From positions 18,013,755 through 18,077,754 of the forward strand of contig CM043868.1 of the NCBI GenBank assembly GCA_023846275.1: DNA of 64,000 nucleotides, written 5' to 3'. Below the pieces are notes generated by a model that saw only the letters and a list, made by a program, of their open reading frames with translations, was not told where the DNA came from and did not search any database. Source of the stretch: Vanilla planifolia. Its lineage: Eukaryota > Streptophyta > Magnoliopsida > Asparagales > Orchidaceae. The position numbers were made by a program, and so were the translations under genes. Positions 47,406 to 57,259 of the stretch are shown one piece after another (position 1 is the first letter of the stretch; each line of letters opens with the position of its first letter).

Positions 47406-48019
47406 CCGGTTCAGCAGCGTAACCCGGTCCAAAGCCTGGACCGGTTCACGCCGCCACCTCTCTCTCTCGCGTCCGGCGAAACCGAAATATTTCGCCGGCG
47501 AACCTAGAAATTTCTTGCGTCTCTCGCCGGCCAACTGACCGCCGCTTCCCAAAAAGCTTATAAAAACAACAAAGCAAATAAAATTCTAACCTTCGTTGAC
47601 CGTCGTCGTCGCGTGCCGAAAATCACGAAAATTCCTCACCGCCGTGCCTCGCCGCCGTGTTCCCAGAAAAGCGTTTCAAACGCACAAAGTCGACTGTTTC
47701 AAACGCGCAAAAATCAGCTTTTATAGCCGCGGCCGAAACCGACTAAAGGGACGTTCGTGAAATGCATGTTTGCAGAAAACCCCCTCTAAATTTTATATTT
47801 GCAAATATACCCTCCGCCAATCAGATTTGAACTAAACCGACATTTAAAAATTACAAATCTATCCTCAATGTTACAAATTTATCCCAAATCTTCAAAAATT
47901 CATAATTTATTCATTAGAGCTCTGAAAATTACAAATTTAACATCGTTGGATTCGTCTCACAAAGCTCTTTCGTTTAAGCATATAAAAATATAAATAAGAG
48001 AAAACTAGGGCTGTTACAG

Positions 48020-48024
48020 TGATC
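48020..48024. repeat. Target-site duplication GTGAT, right
   Basis: GTGAT between the LTR end TGTTACA and CATGTTAGATTAG of copy B; the partner of 38890-38894. Confidence 0.93.
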
Positions 48025-49157
48025 ATGTTAGATTAGAACACGAGGTATAAGATATTTAAAAAATGTCTTTTTAGTAAGATTTAATAAATTTTTTTTAAGA
48101 AAAAAATATTTTTACTCATAGGTATTACTTTTTAAAAATCATATTTTTAAAGTCATTCTTTTTTATAAAATACTTTCAAAATTAAATTGATTATTTATCT
48201 GAACAAGAAATGAAAACATTTTATTAATCTTAAAAAAATAATAAATAATATAAAAAGTGAAAAAATGATTTTATTTTTTTAGCCTGATATTACAAAAATA
48301 CACTTCACTTTTAACTTAAAAATCAAATACTATTTTAATCATTGTATGATGAGAATCATTTTATTAAATTTTATCCACAACATATTTATTATACATATAT
48401 TCTTTTAATAACACTTAACAATCACTTGTCAAATATAGTTTTACTTAGCTTAATTTTGATGTTATATTTATATATGTTTTATGAGTCTAAAAATAGGTTT
48501 GAAAAAATAAAAATAAAATAAAAATTATTTTATCTAAACAAAAAAGAAATTTAATCACAATAATTTTGATAATTGTCAATTAACAATTTTTTTAAAATAA
48601 ATTATAACAAATTTTATAAAAAGAATGTAAGCAATAAATATGACCAAAAAAAAAAAAAAAAGCGGGGTTCTTTGGATTGCGTTTCCCGCGCTCTTCGTTC
48701 GTGCTTCGTTGCCCGTTTGATCAGAAACCAGAAGTCCACAACACTCTTTGCGAAGGAGGATACCAGCGACGGTTTAAAGACGGAAGCTTTGCGTTCCTTC
48801 GGGAAGAAGGTAATGGAGATCGCGGCAGGGGAAGTAATGGTTCCTAGTTTAGCCATCGCCGGTGGAGTCGAGGAATTCTACGGCGAGGACCAACTCGTTA
48901 TGCCTTGGACCGATTAAATTTATGTTCTTTGGTACTTAATGGGTACACATTGCTAAGTGATCCACGACACAACAATAAGGGAGTTTTCTTCACAAAAGCT
49001 TTTGCCCCTGGCGTGTTTGTATCAGGAGCTTCATATACGGCCTTTGCATCAAGTTTGATTGAAAGTTATGCGAAGCTCTTCGGTTTGTTCAGCGTTTTGC
49101 TCTGCAGAGGAAGAGACTTACGCACAATCTTCGCCATTATGAGGTGTCCCTTCACCA
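48025..49157. repeat. Segmental duplication, copy B, right part
   Basis: Matches 13016-14136 of copy A. It starts CATGTTAGATTAGAACACGAGG and ends at CCCTTCACCA, where copy A turns into unrelated AT-rich DNA while this copy continues through the rest of the malic-enzyme pseudogene. Confidence 0.93.
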
Positions 49158-51597
49158 CTATGTAGAGATGAAAGATCTTCCAACAGTTGGTGAAGTTTGC
49201 CAGAAATATGGCAGCATTTTTAGGCATCCCTAAGGACTCTTTGTTAGTCTAAAAGAGAGGTATATGTGCCTATGTGACGCTCTAAAGCTTTTTTTTTTTT
49301 TTTATGTTGATTTCTTTTTGATTCAGCTGTGGATTAAGAAATTGGTGCTTGTTACAATGGGAAAATTGAAGAGAAGTCCATTCAGGTTACCTTGGTCACT
49401 GATGGTGAGAGTATCTTCGGTCTTGTACATCTGGGATGTCAAGTACCTACCTATCACCTGTATATAGATTGGCATGTATCTAATTTAGACAAAGGTAGTA
49501 ATCACTCATTTCTATAATGTAACAAAATCTTTGAAATATTGACAGGGAATGGGTATCCCTGTAGAAAAGCTTTCTTATACACTACCCTTGGGGAATTCGT
49601 CCTTGGGGAAGCTTTCTTTTTGCTGCCTGCATCACTTAACAAATCACAATTGATGTCAGCACAAACAATCCAAAGTTGCTGATGGATAATTCTATATTGG
49701 TTTGAGACAGAAGTTTGCTGATGCATGTTAGGTTAGTTTCTTGTAATGTGTTTCCAATTTTTTGTTGGATCAGGGGAATTTGCGCAACTCATGAAAGAAT
49801 TCATGTCCGCTGTTTAGTATGCAAAGAAAGTGCTTATACGGGTTAGCATATCTTTCATGAAGAAATGCTTGGATATGGACTAGCTATTGGATAATATTTT
49901 ATCAGTGTTCATTAATTCTCCTTTTCAGTTCGAAGATTTTGCTAACCACAATACACAACCTCATAATTTGCAGAACTTATATTGCTTTAGATGTCGAAAC
50001 AGGTAAGATGGTTAATTTTTAATGTATTAGACATACACAACCTCGTAAAACTGTGTACCATCTATGCTCTATTTCTTAATCCGACTTAACATTCAACTGC
50101 CCCGGGTAAGTTTTATTGATCGAGAAATACCATTGAAAATGTTTGATTAATACAGACAAATGCTCCCATTCAAGAATGCAGAGAGAAGATATGGTTGGTG
50201 GAATCCAAGGTATAGCCAATTTATGGGAAACTATAACAAATGTGTCTTTGAGACCTAATCATCCCTTTATGATTGTAAATTTAGGAACGTCTTTGTATTG
50301 TACCATCTTCTGCAGGACTTGATTGTTAAGTCCCGAGCCAAGAACCTTCCACATTTTAAGAAATCATGGGCGCATGATCATGAAATTATCAAGGATCTAT
50401 CATAGGCTGTCAAGGTGTGATATTCTGAAGCTTTTTGAATGACCATTGGCACTAATTTTCTTTCTCCGACAATATAAAAATAAAATCACCAAACCTCTCT
50501 CCTTGTGCTTCAATCTTGTTTATAGCATGAGGACAAGGATGATAGTAGTTACCTTTCTGAAAGTTTTTTAAATCTTTTACCGCAATGCTGTGTGAATAGA
50601 AGCTCATCCCATACACCTACCAAAGACATGCTTCTGTTGATACAATATTTTAATTCATCCATGTAGGCCCTTCAAGACAACCATATTGATAATATCTTCT
50701 TGGTTTGGCCGAACTCTCACTAAAGAAATAATGGAGATCTGGCATCCTTTAACGAGGTATGTCAACTTAGCTGCTTATGATACACGAATTATGATTGTAA
50801 CCTTTAAGTAGAGATTACAAGGGACACACAACCGAGGAAGCATACACATGGAGCAAGAAAAAATGCCAAGTTCCAACTCCGATGTTTCTAAATTGCATTA
50901 CTCTTAGCTTCAACTGCAATCTTACTGGATAAACCATTTTTCTTTCGTTTCCACTGTTGAATATGATGGAAAAGTTCTTGTTCCTGGATAGGTCCGAAGT
51001 TTATTCCCTTCACTCACTTAGATACAGTGGTATGTCGTTTGTTAACTTCCAAGCAATCTATTATGACAACATATTTATGCTCTTTATGGCAAGAAATGCT
51101 TATGTTTTTCCAGGTTTTTGTCTTGTCTTAGTGATCTCTGGAGCAATCCTTGCACACGATGACATGCACTCGCTGCTTGTGAGCAGGAAAAAGCTTGATT
51201 TGCAAAAAGAACTGTTTGGCTCTACCTCATCTTTTGTACCAAACCGATATCTTCCTTCTTTTCTTATTCTGATCTAATGTTTCTAATTCTGAGTGTTTTT
51301 GATGTATCCAATATATCATTTTGACTACACTCTTCCAATTCTGACAGCAGAAGTCTTGGATTCACAAGCAATGCAAGAGGACTTCGATGAAGGATTGATC
51401 TACCCACCACGCATATGCATCAGAAACATATTAGCAAAGATCGCTGCCGAAGTTGCTGCAAAAGTTTAGGAACTTGGTATGTCCTTAGTGCTATACTTTT
51501 TGTCGTAGGCTTGGCTTCTCTTCTATCTCGCTCCAAGGATCTGGTGAAATATGTAGAGAGCTGCAAGTACAGCCATGAATACCGTTGCTACCGTTAA
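48655..51597 (+). pseudogene. NADP-dependent malic enzyme pseudogene
   Basis: NADP-malic enzyme decarboxylates malate to pyruvate. Recognisable blocks in order: GGVEEFYGED...LVMPWT (48860-48912); a frame break; LLSDPRHNNKG; LRHYEVSLHHY (49112-49165); VGEVCQKYGSIFRHP followed by TAA; IQVTLVTDGES (49370-49430); GMGIPVEKLS (49548); EFMSAV followed by TAG; FEDFANHN (49930); ELIALDVETGK; NAPIQECREKIWLVES (50160); KSRAKNLPHFKKSWAHDHE; TTEEAYTWSK; VEYDGKVLVPG; VFPGFCLVLVISGAILAHDDM (51108); EDFDEGLIYPPRICIRNI; DLVKYVESCKYSHEYRCYR and stop (51595-51597). Intron remnants lie between. The GTTHLVFNDDIQGTA and GAGEAGTG NADP-binding section is absent between FEDFANHN and ELIAL, and about 25 residues before VGEVCQKYG are also lost. 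It cannot encode an active enzyme. Confidence 0.93.
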
Positions 51598-52241
51598 TAT
51601 CCACTTAAGCAGTTGTTTTAATAAATGAGCGTTCCAAGACAGGCAACTGATTTATGAGTTGATGCTGTAATAATGTCCTTAGTCATATGTATGAGATAAG
51701 TATCTTATGCTTTTAGCTATAACAAAAGCAATTTTTATAGAAAGATCATAAGAGGTAGTTCTGGACCAGTGACTTTCTATGGGCCAGCTTCTTTTTCATT
51801 ATCATCTCTAACATATTTTTTTTTTCAAAAGAATAATCCGTAAACCAGCAAAACCAAGTACATGTGTTTAACGCCTCGTTTTGGGTAACAAAAAGGATTT
51901 GGTTTAATTCCACTCCAAAATAATAACACAATATATCTACAGAAATTACAGCAGTGCTATCTATTTAACAGTCCATTTTAGATAGAAGGAAATGATACAT
52001 GATTCCTGAAATGATACATGATTCCACTGTGAAGTCATGCAACTCAAGATTACCAACAGAATAGAAGGTAAGAATTATAGACAAACTAGAAAATGTAGTT
52101 AAGCTTGAGACCACCTATGTTATGGCACAAAAGCACATAACCTGGGGTCGTTGAGAAGCAGCTGGCTACAAAAAGGTTTTTAAATCATCTGCAAAATCGT
52201 ATTCACAAGAAAGGAAGAAGTCCTGCCAAAAAAAAAATTTG
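51598..52241. other. Spacer; 3' UTR of the minus-strand gene
   Basis: Lies between the end of the malic-enzyme pseudogene and the stop codon (minus strand) of the right-hand gene, so the two are convergent. No further coding sequence seen; the 3' UTR probably occupies part of it. Confidence 0.5.
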
Positions 52242-52306
52242 CTAATGCCAGCGTTTAGAGAGGGGCTTAACTGAGGAAGCTGCCTGGCTATAGTTTTTTC
52301 TTGTCC
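52242..52306 (-). CDS. Unrecognised gene, last coding exon
   Basis: The minus strand has a good acceptor CTACAG before 52306, then 65 bases ending at TAG (52244-52242). Joined in phase with the preceding exon, it gives RTRKNYSQAASSVKPLSKRWH as the C-terminus, which is basic and Ser-rich. It is too short to appear as an open frame alone. The call rests on the splice sites and on the exact phase match (1 + 2 bases). Confidence 0.6.
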
Positions 52307-52509
52307 CTGTAGTAGAGATCACGTAAAAAGAAGAAAAAAAAAATGACTCACAAGGATACGAAGCAAAAATACTAATAAGAAGATTTTGTAAACTTGCTCT
52401 TTTTGGAAACTTGGCATGGTTTATCTTTGGGTGTGGATGTGCATACGTTGGTAATTATGCAAAATACTACTTAGAAGATTTTGTAAAATAAATATGTGAA
52501 TGTACTTAC

Positions 52510-52670
52510 TTGGAGAATTGATGACAACATTTGAATTATTAGGCTTCAAAGCATCTTTTCTAACAGGACGTCGAGGAGATGCCAAAGAATCCTTTAGTTT
52601 TGAACGAACCAGTGCTACCTGTGCAACTTTTTGCTGCGATTGTTTTGCTACCCCCGATGTAACTTTGTTT
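52510..52670 (-). CDS. Unrecognised gene, penultimate coding exon
   Basis: 161 bases between acceptor GAAAATAG (52674-52671) and donor CCAA/GTAAGTAC (52509 onward). It reads NKVTSGVAKQSQQKVAQVAL, RSKLKDSLASPRRPVRKDAL and NNSNVVINSP, a basic, low-complexity sequence with an SPRRP motif of the sort found in proline-directed kinase targets. Both junction phases fit the neighbouring exons. No family is recognised. Confidence 0.68.
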
Positions 52671-53140
52671 CTATTTTCATGGAAAATTACAAAGGTTAGA
52701 AAATGCACATGAAGTTAATATTTTTTCAAACTTTTCCTTAGTAAATGCAAGGCAGAGCTTGAGGTTCGAATCAAGGACAACCCTAAAAAGTAGAGAATTT
52801 TAATATCTGGCTTTTAGCCAAATCAGATTATCAAACAGTTGCATCTAGAAGTTAAATTTAAATGATTTGCAAACAATATTCGTGGAAGAAAGATTTAAGG
52901 ATTATTTAAATTCGTTCACTTCAAAATAAATTTTATATTTTGTAAATAAATAGAAGTTAGTAAGTCCCATCTTTGGTTGGATAAATTGACAAAAAAAAGG
53001 ATTGGACATTAAATCACATCATCATTAGCACAAAGTCTAACACTTCAAATATGTCGAACAGGGAATTCGTTGTAATAGTAAATTTCACATAATCTAAAAC
53101 AAGCCTTTAATATTTTTCATTACATTCAAAAGTGACGTAA

Positions 53141-53319
53141 TGTGACTAACAATGGGTCGATGATTAACTGAGTTAATTTGAGAGATTTCAGAGAACACTA
53201 GCATCCAGCTAGGCATGTAGTAGTTCGTTACAAAGAATCCTCCAAGCAGCTTCTAAAATCTCCAACCCTAACTAATTATAGTAATAGTTACAATACTAAT
53301 CACTTAATAACAAATAACA
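53141..53319 (-). repeat. Copia 3' LTR (about 179 bp)
   Basis: Starts on the minus strand with TGTTATTTGTTATTAAG two bases after the polypurine tract and probably ends at GTTAGTCACA. No second LTR found. Confidence 0.6.
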
Positions 53320-54060
53320 TACTCCCCTCAAATTCGTGATACAGTACGAACGCCAAGTTATTTGCACAAGGATTCAAAGAAAGGCTTAGGCACTGCCTTG
53401 TGTCACCCACTTGACCTTTTTTATATGATACAAATTGAACCTTCAATTATTTGCATGCCTAAAAGGGAGAAAATCGGCCTCAAAATGCCATATGTGAGCA
53501 TGGAGCACACTATTTGCAGCAAGGTACCTGAGAAAAATGTCGTCACACCACAACCAGAGGTTTTGGAAGTGGAAAACCAAGTCCAACTAGGAAGAAGTGA
53601 GCCAACGCAGCTCAGAAAAGGCATTAGCAAGGGAATGATGTAATAGCTCAGTGGAGGAATGGGAGACAATTTAATCATTCTTGGAGGACCAAACGATGAG
53701 ATTGTTGCTAAAAGAGATTACATAGTTCCAATTAGATTTATGGTCATGCAGGAAACGTACCTTGTTTGAATTAGAAAGGCTTGGTGTATAAGAGACGACG
53801 AGTGATGAAGTTGAGAGCAACTGAGATGTGTTTGAAGAAGCGTAAAATTCCTTTAATGGTAGTCCAATGAACAGAAGTGAGCATTGGAGAATTGGAAAAA
53901 CTCAAATACCTAACATTCACTCACAAACAAACTCCTTAAAATAGCCACATAGACAAATCTTTCAAGCATAAAGCGTAAAATTTGGTTGGATAAATTTTCA
54001 AAAAACCATGCTTGAATGGTCTCCAAAGTACTCTCCTATCATTAACATTCATAAGCATGT
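53141..54060 (-). mobile_element. Ty1/copia 3' end: RNase H and LTR, degenerate
   Basis: On the minus strand, broken frames give HWTTIKGILRFFK near 53860, then SSKND, SHSST, ELRWLTS, LWCDDI, YLAANSVLHAH and QVGDTRQCLSLSL, the order of a plant copia RNase H (SSKKQ...SRSSTEAEY...ELLWL...LWCDN...ANPVFHARTKHIE...DxLTKPLS). It finishes with FEG and a polypurine tract TTTGAGGGGAG, followed by the LTR. The Glu of STEAEY is lost. Frameshifts are frequent. The 5' part is not visible, so the element is truncated. Confidence 0.82.
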
Positions 54061-54457
54061 CCTTCATGCCCTTTGTCAATACCAATAATATTGCTATTTT
54101 CTTATCTCATTCATAATACATACAATCTATGTAAAGAAATTATGCCCAACAATAGTTATATGAACATTGGACATTTGCTCCATGTGAACCTATAAATTCA
54201 TATTAAACTCTATATCACGACACTGTTTTAAGCATGAATCAACATACATAATTGATAGCTACCATGAAGAACACCATCATGAATTGGTCCCCTTTCTTCT
54301 TCCCTTCACCTTATTCCCCTATTTCTCTTCCTCCCCTTCCATTTGACAAGTATCATTTCCTTTATTGTTAATTAAAATTGCATTAATTGATGTTGATAAT
54401 CACATCATTGATTTATCGCTTTAGTTTAGATTATTATCACTTGAATAAATCACAAAT

Positions 54458-55526
54458 ATTAAAAAACTTAAAATAATTCATTAAATTTAATATAATTTAT
54501 TTGTATGGAATGAATACTTGATTTAGATGTTGGCTTTAGGTAGTAAAAATTAACCTTAGTTGGAGTAGCATTATATATTTGGGAGAAGATCACAAGGTGA
54601 CTCACTTATTAAAAGATGAGTATATTCTTCATTTTTAAGGGCACACATTGCTTTATTAATTTATATAAATCAAAATCTACATTGTATTTATACTTATTAA
54701 AGATTAGAGTTGTTATATCATATTTAGTCATTTATCTTGAGCATGTTGTTACAGAATGAAAAAGATGTTAAATTATTTTTTTAATTGCTACATGATATCA
54801 ATAAAACAACAAATTATAGATCACAAAATGTTGGTTCTTTATATATTCATTATATACATGTGAACTTGGTTAACATATTGATAGTATTAAAGATGATTAC
54901 GTATTATTAACATTGATGATTTATGTGATACCCATATTACAAAATATTATTACATCATTATTAGCATCTTTATGATTAAAAATTTTAGATTAATTCATTA
55001 AATTTAATATCCTTTATTTGCATATAATGTACGCTTAATTTAGATGCTGCTTTTAGATAGTATGAATTAACCTTAGTTGGAGTAATATTACATATGTAGA
55101 AAGAGAACATACTTGACTCCCACATTCCAAGATAAATGTTATCTATTAAAGGATGGGTATAGTCTCATTATAAAGGGCATGCATTGATTTATCAATTTAT
55201 ATAAATCAAATTTTATATTTTATCTATATTTATTAAAGATTAGAGTCATTATACCATATTTATTTAGTCGTTATTTTGAGCATGTTGTTGTAGAAATGAG
55301 ATAGATTGTACTTAAAGTTAGCTTATTTTTTGTAATTGTTACATGGTCTTAATAAAACAAATTACACATCATAAAATGTTAGTTATTTATATATTCAGTA
55401 TATCCATGTGATGTTGGCTAATATATTGATAATATTGAAGATGATTACGTATTATTAACAATGATGAATTATGTGATACCTATATTCTATAATATTATTA
55501 TATTTTTATTAGTATCTCAATGATTG
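54458..55526. repeat. Tandem duplication, unit about 0.52-0.55 kb
   Basis: Unit 1 (54458-54974) and unit 2 (54975-55526) share ATTCATTAAATTTAATAT, TTAACCTTAGTTGGAGTA, TTATTAAAGATTAGAGT, GAGCATGTTGTT and GATGATTACGTATTATTAAC in the same order. Unit 2 has extra bases. Divergence is considerable. No coding capacity; the origin (LTR, satellite or simple duplication) is unknown. Confidence 0.85.
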
Positions 55527-57250
55527 ATCATATATAATTGTGACAATATGTTGGACGTGATTCTCAGTCATTCTCTTCTATCGTATGATTAACTACTTGG
55601 GTCTACAAGCCTTCAAACTGATAATATTTTTATTTCAAATTAAAAATTTTCTTTGTATTTCAGGTTGGAAATAACCTATTTTAAGGTAAACATGATACAT
55701 CATCAAAGTTATTATATTTTATAATGAACTATGATTACTGGATGGTGAGGTATATGATTGCTTATATATTTATGTTATGTCTATGATTGACATGTTGATA
55801 CATACTCATTTTATTTTTGATATCTGGAGTATGAATATAATTCATTTGATTAGATTAGTAAGTTGGTATTTAATTATTAATGATGTTAATCTTTATGACT
55901 TGATTGTTAGAATTAAGTACACTTTTACTATTAAAATTAAGTCAATTGAATTATAAGTAATATTTGAATGCTTGATACACATCTTTCTATTTGCATTTAC
56001 AAACATCATACATGATAGATATTGCATATATATTTTTTTTTTGTTTTAATTCATTATATTATTAGCTTGGATGATGTAAGAATTATTATTATATACTCAA
56101 TGCATTCATGTTAATTTTATTTTTTAAATATTATTTTTTAGATCAATAATAAGCTATCAATTGAGATGTATATTTACGAGTTCCGTTTTAATATTTCAGT
56201 TTGCTCAACTTGCTATTAGTTAAATTTAAATTATTATTATTATTAGTAGTATTCTGTTATTTCAAATTTTAATATGATAATAGATACCTTTTTGGAATTA
56301 ATAAATTTTGTTTTGCTTCTATTGCAAATATCTATCTTTTATATAAGTAACTTGTTATTTTTTATAATACAATGCTAGACTAAGTGGCCTTAACTCCTGA
56401 TTAATGTTGCATAGATTGAGATTGAATATCCCTTCATCAGAACTAGGTTGCTATGGTGTACTGTCTTTCAGATTTGGCTCAAGTATTAACACTTTGGAAC
56501 AAATAGAATGATAGAAAGAAATCAACTATTGAAAGTTTCTAAATCTCTTATCATTGTAATGAATGTTCTAATATAACTATGAAGCAAAGCCATGTTAATG
56601 GTATCCTTCTTAATAAAGTATTTGATCTCTTGTGTTACCATTCATTTTGCACAAGACTTATCCACACGTCTCCTTTTTGCCTACACTATCCTTCAAATTC
56701 TTTGAGTATTTTATCTTTGTTGATGCACACAATTCTAACCTATCTAAATCTTATCCAAGAGCTTACAAGCACATCTTCATTTGATGTTAAATTTTTTGAA
56801 TATTTTTTTTTCTTTTCCTCAACTTCATTTCTAGGAGAGAATCTAAAGGAAGAAGAGTCATGAGATTCATGCCTTGAATCTCCTATTGAACCAATCAAAA
56901 CAAAAGTACCTCATTGCTTCTCTATTTGAAGAACCCATTACACAAATAATGTCCCAAAGAAAATCAGATATAGAATCATAATTTCAGAAGTTATAACCTC
57001 CCATCAAGTTTTATTCTCAAAGAACTCAACTTAGTAAGGAGAAAATCAAGACCTTAAATTGCAAAGAGCCCAAGCTGGTGACTAACTGCAATATGAATTG
57101 AAGAAGTATAAATGACAGTGAATCACAACTAAATTTAGCTACATCGCAATATTGCTAAGAAAGTCTTCTAATTGCTTAATTAGTAAATACATATACTCAA
57201 CATTCTACAGCCAAATATATATGTCATGAAAAGTTATATTCTAGATATTG
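55527..57250. other. AT-rich intronic DNA, possible 5' remains of copia relic
   Basis: Nothing firm. The last 400 bases may hold badly decayed copia integrase-to-RT linker sequence leading into the relic at 57260. The frame at 56579-56863 is not recognisable. Confidence 0.35.
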
Positions 57251-57259
57251 ACAATCATG

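Larger units (their letters stand above)
38895..48019 (-). mobile_element. Ty3/gypsy retrotransposon, chromovirus-like, full length
   Basis: A 9125-bp element in minus orientation: 5' LTR (48019 to 45799), PBS, gag, protease, reverse transcriptase, RNase H, integrase with a chromodomain-like tail, polypurine tract, and 3' LTR (41071 to 38895). It is bounded by GTGAT on both sides. Gag-pol lies in one frame throughout and is broken only by four nonsense codons. Domain order (integrase last), the LTR size of about 2.2 kb and the tail sequence suit the Tekay/Del chromoviruses. By eye the LTRs differ at about 23 positions plus two length changes, so the insertion is fairly recent. Confidence 0.97.
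45799..48019 (-). repeat. Gypsy 5' LTR (2221 bp)
   Basis: Plus-strand ends are TGTCAGGCACC and GGGCTGTTACA, with intact TG...CA. It is 44 bp longer than the other LTR, explained almost wholly by two extra minisatellite units near 47340-47390. The remaining differences are mostly transitions. Confidence 0.97.

Noticed and set aside
50957..51277. Independent 106-residue membrane-like gene
   Set aside because: Its middle matches the malic-enzyme block [20 protein letters not shown]; it is part of the pseudogene plus intron sequence.
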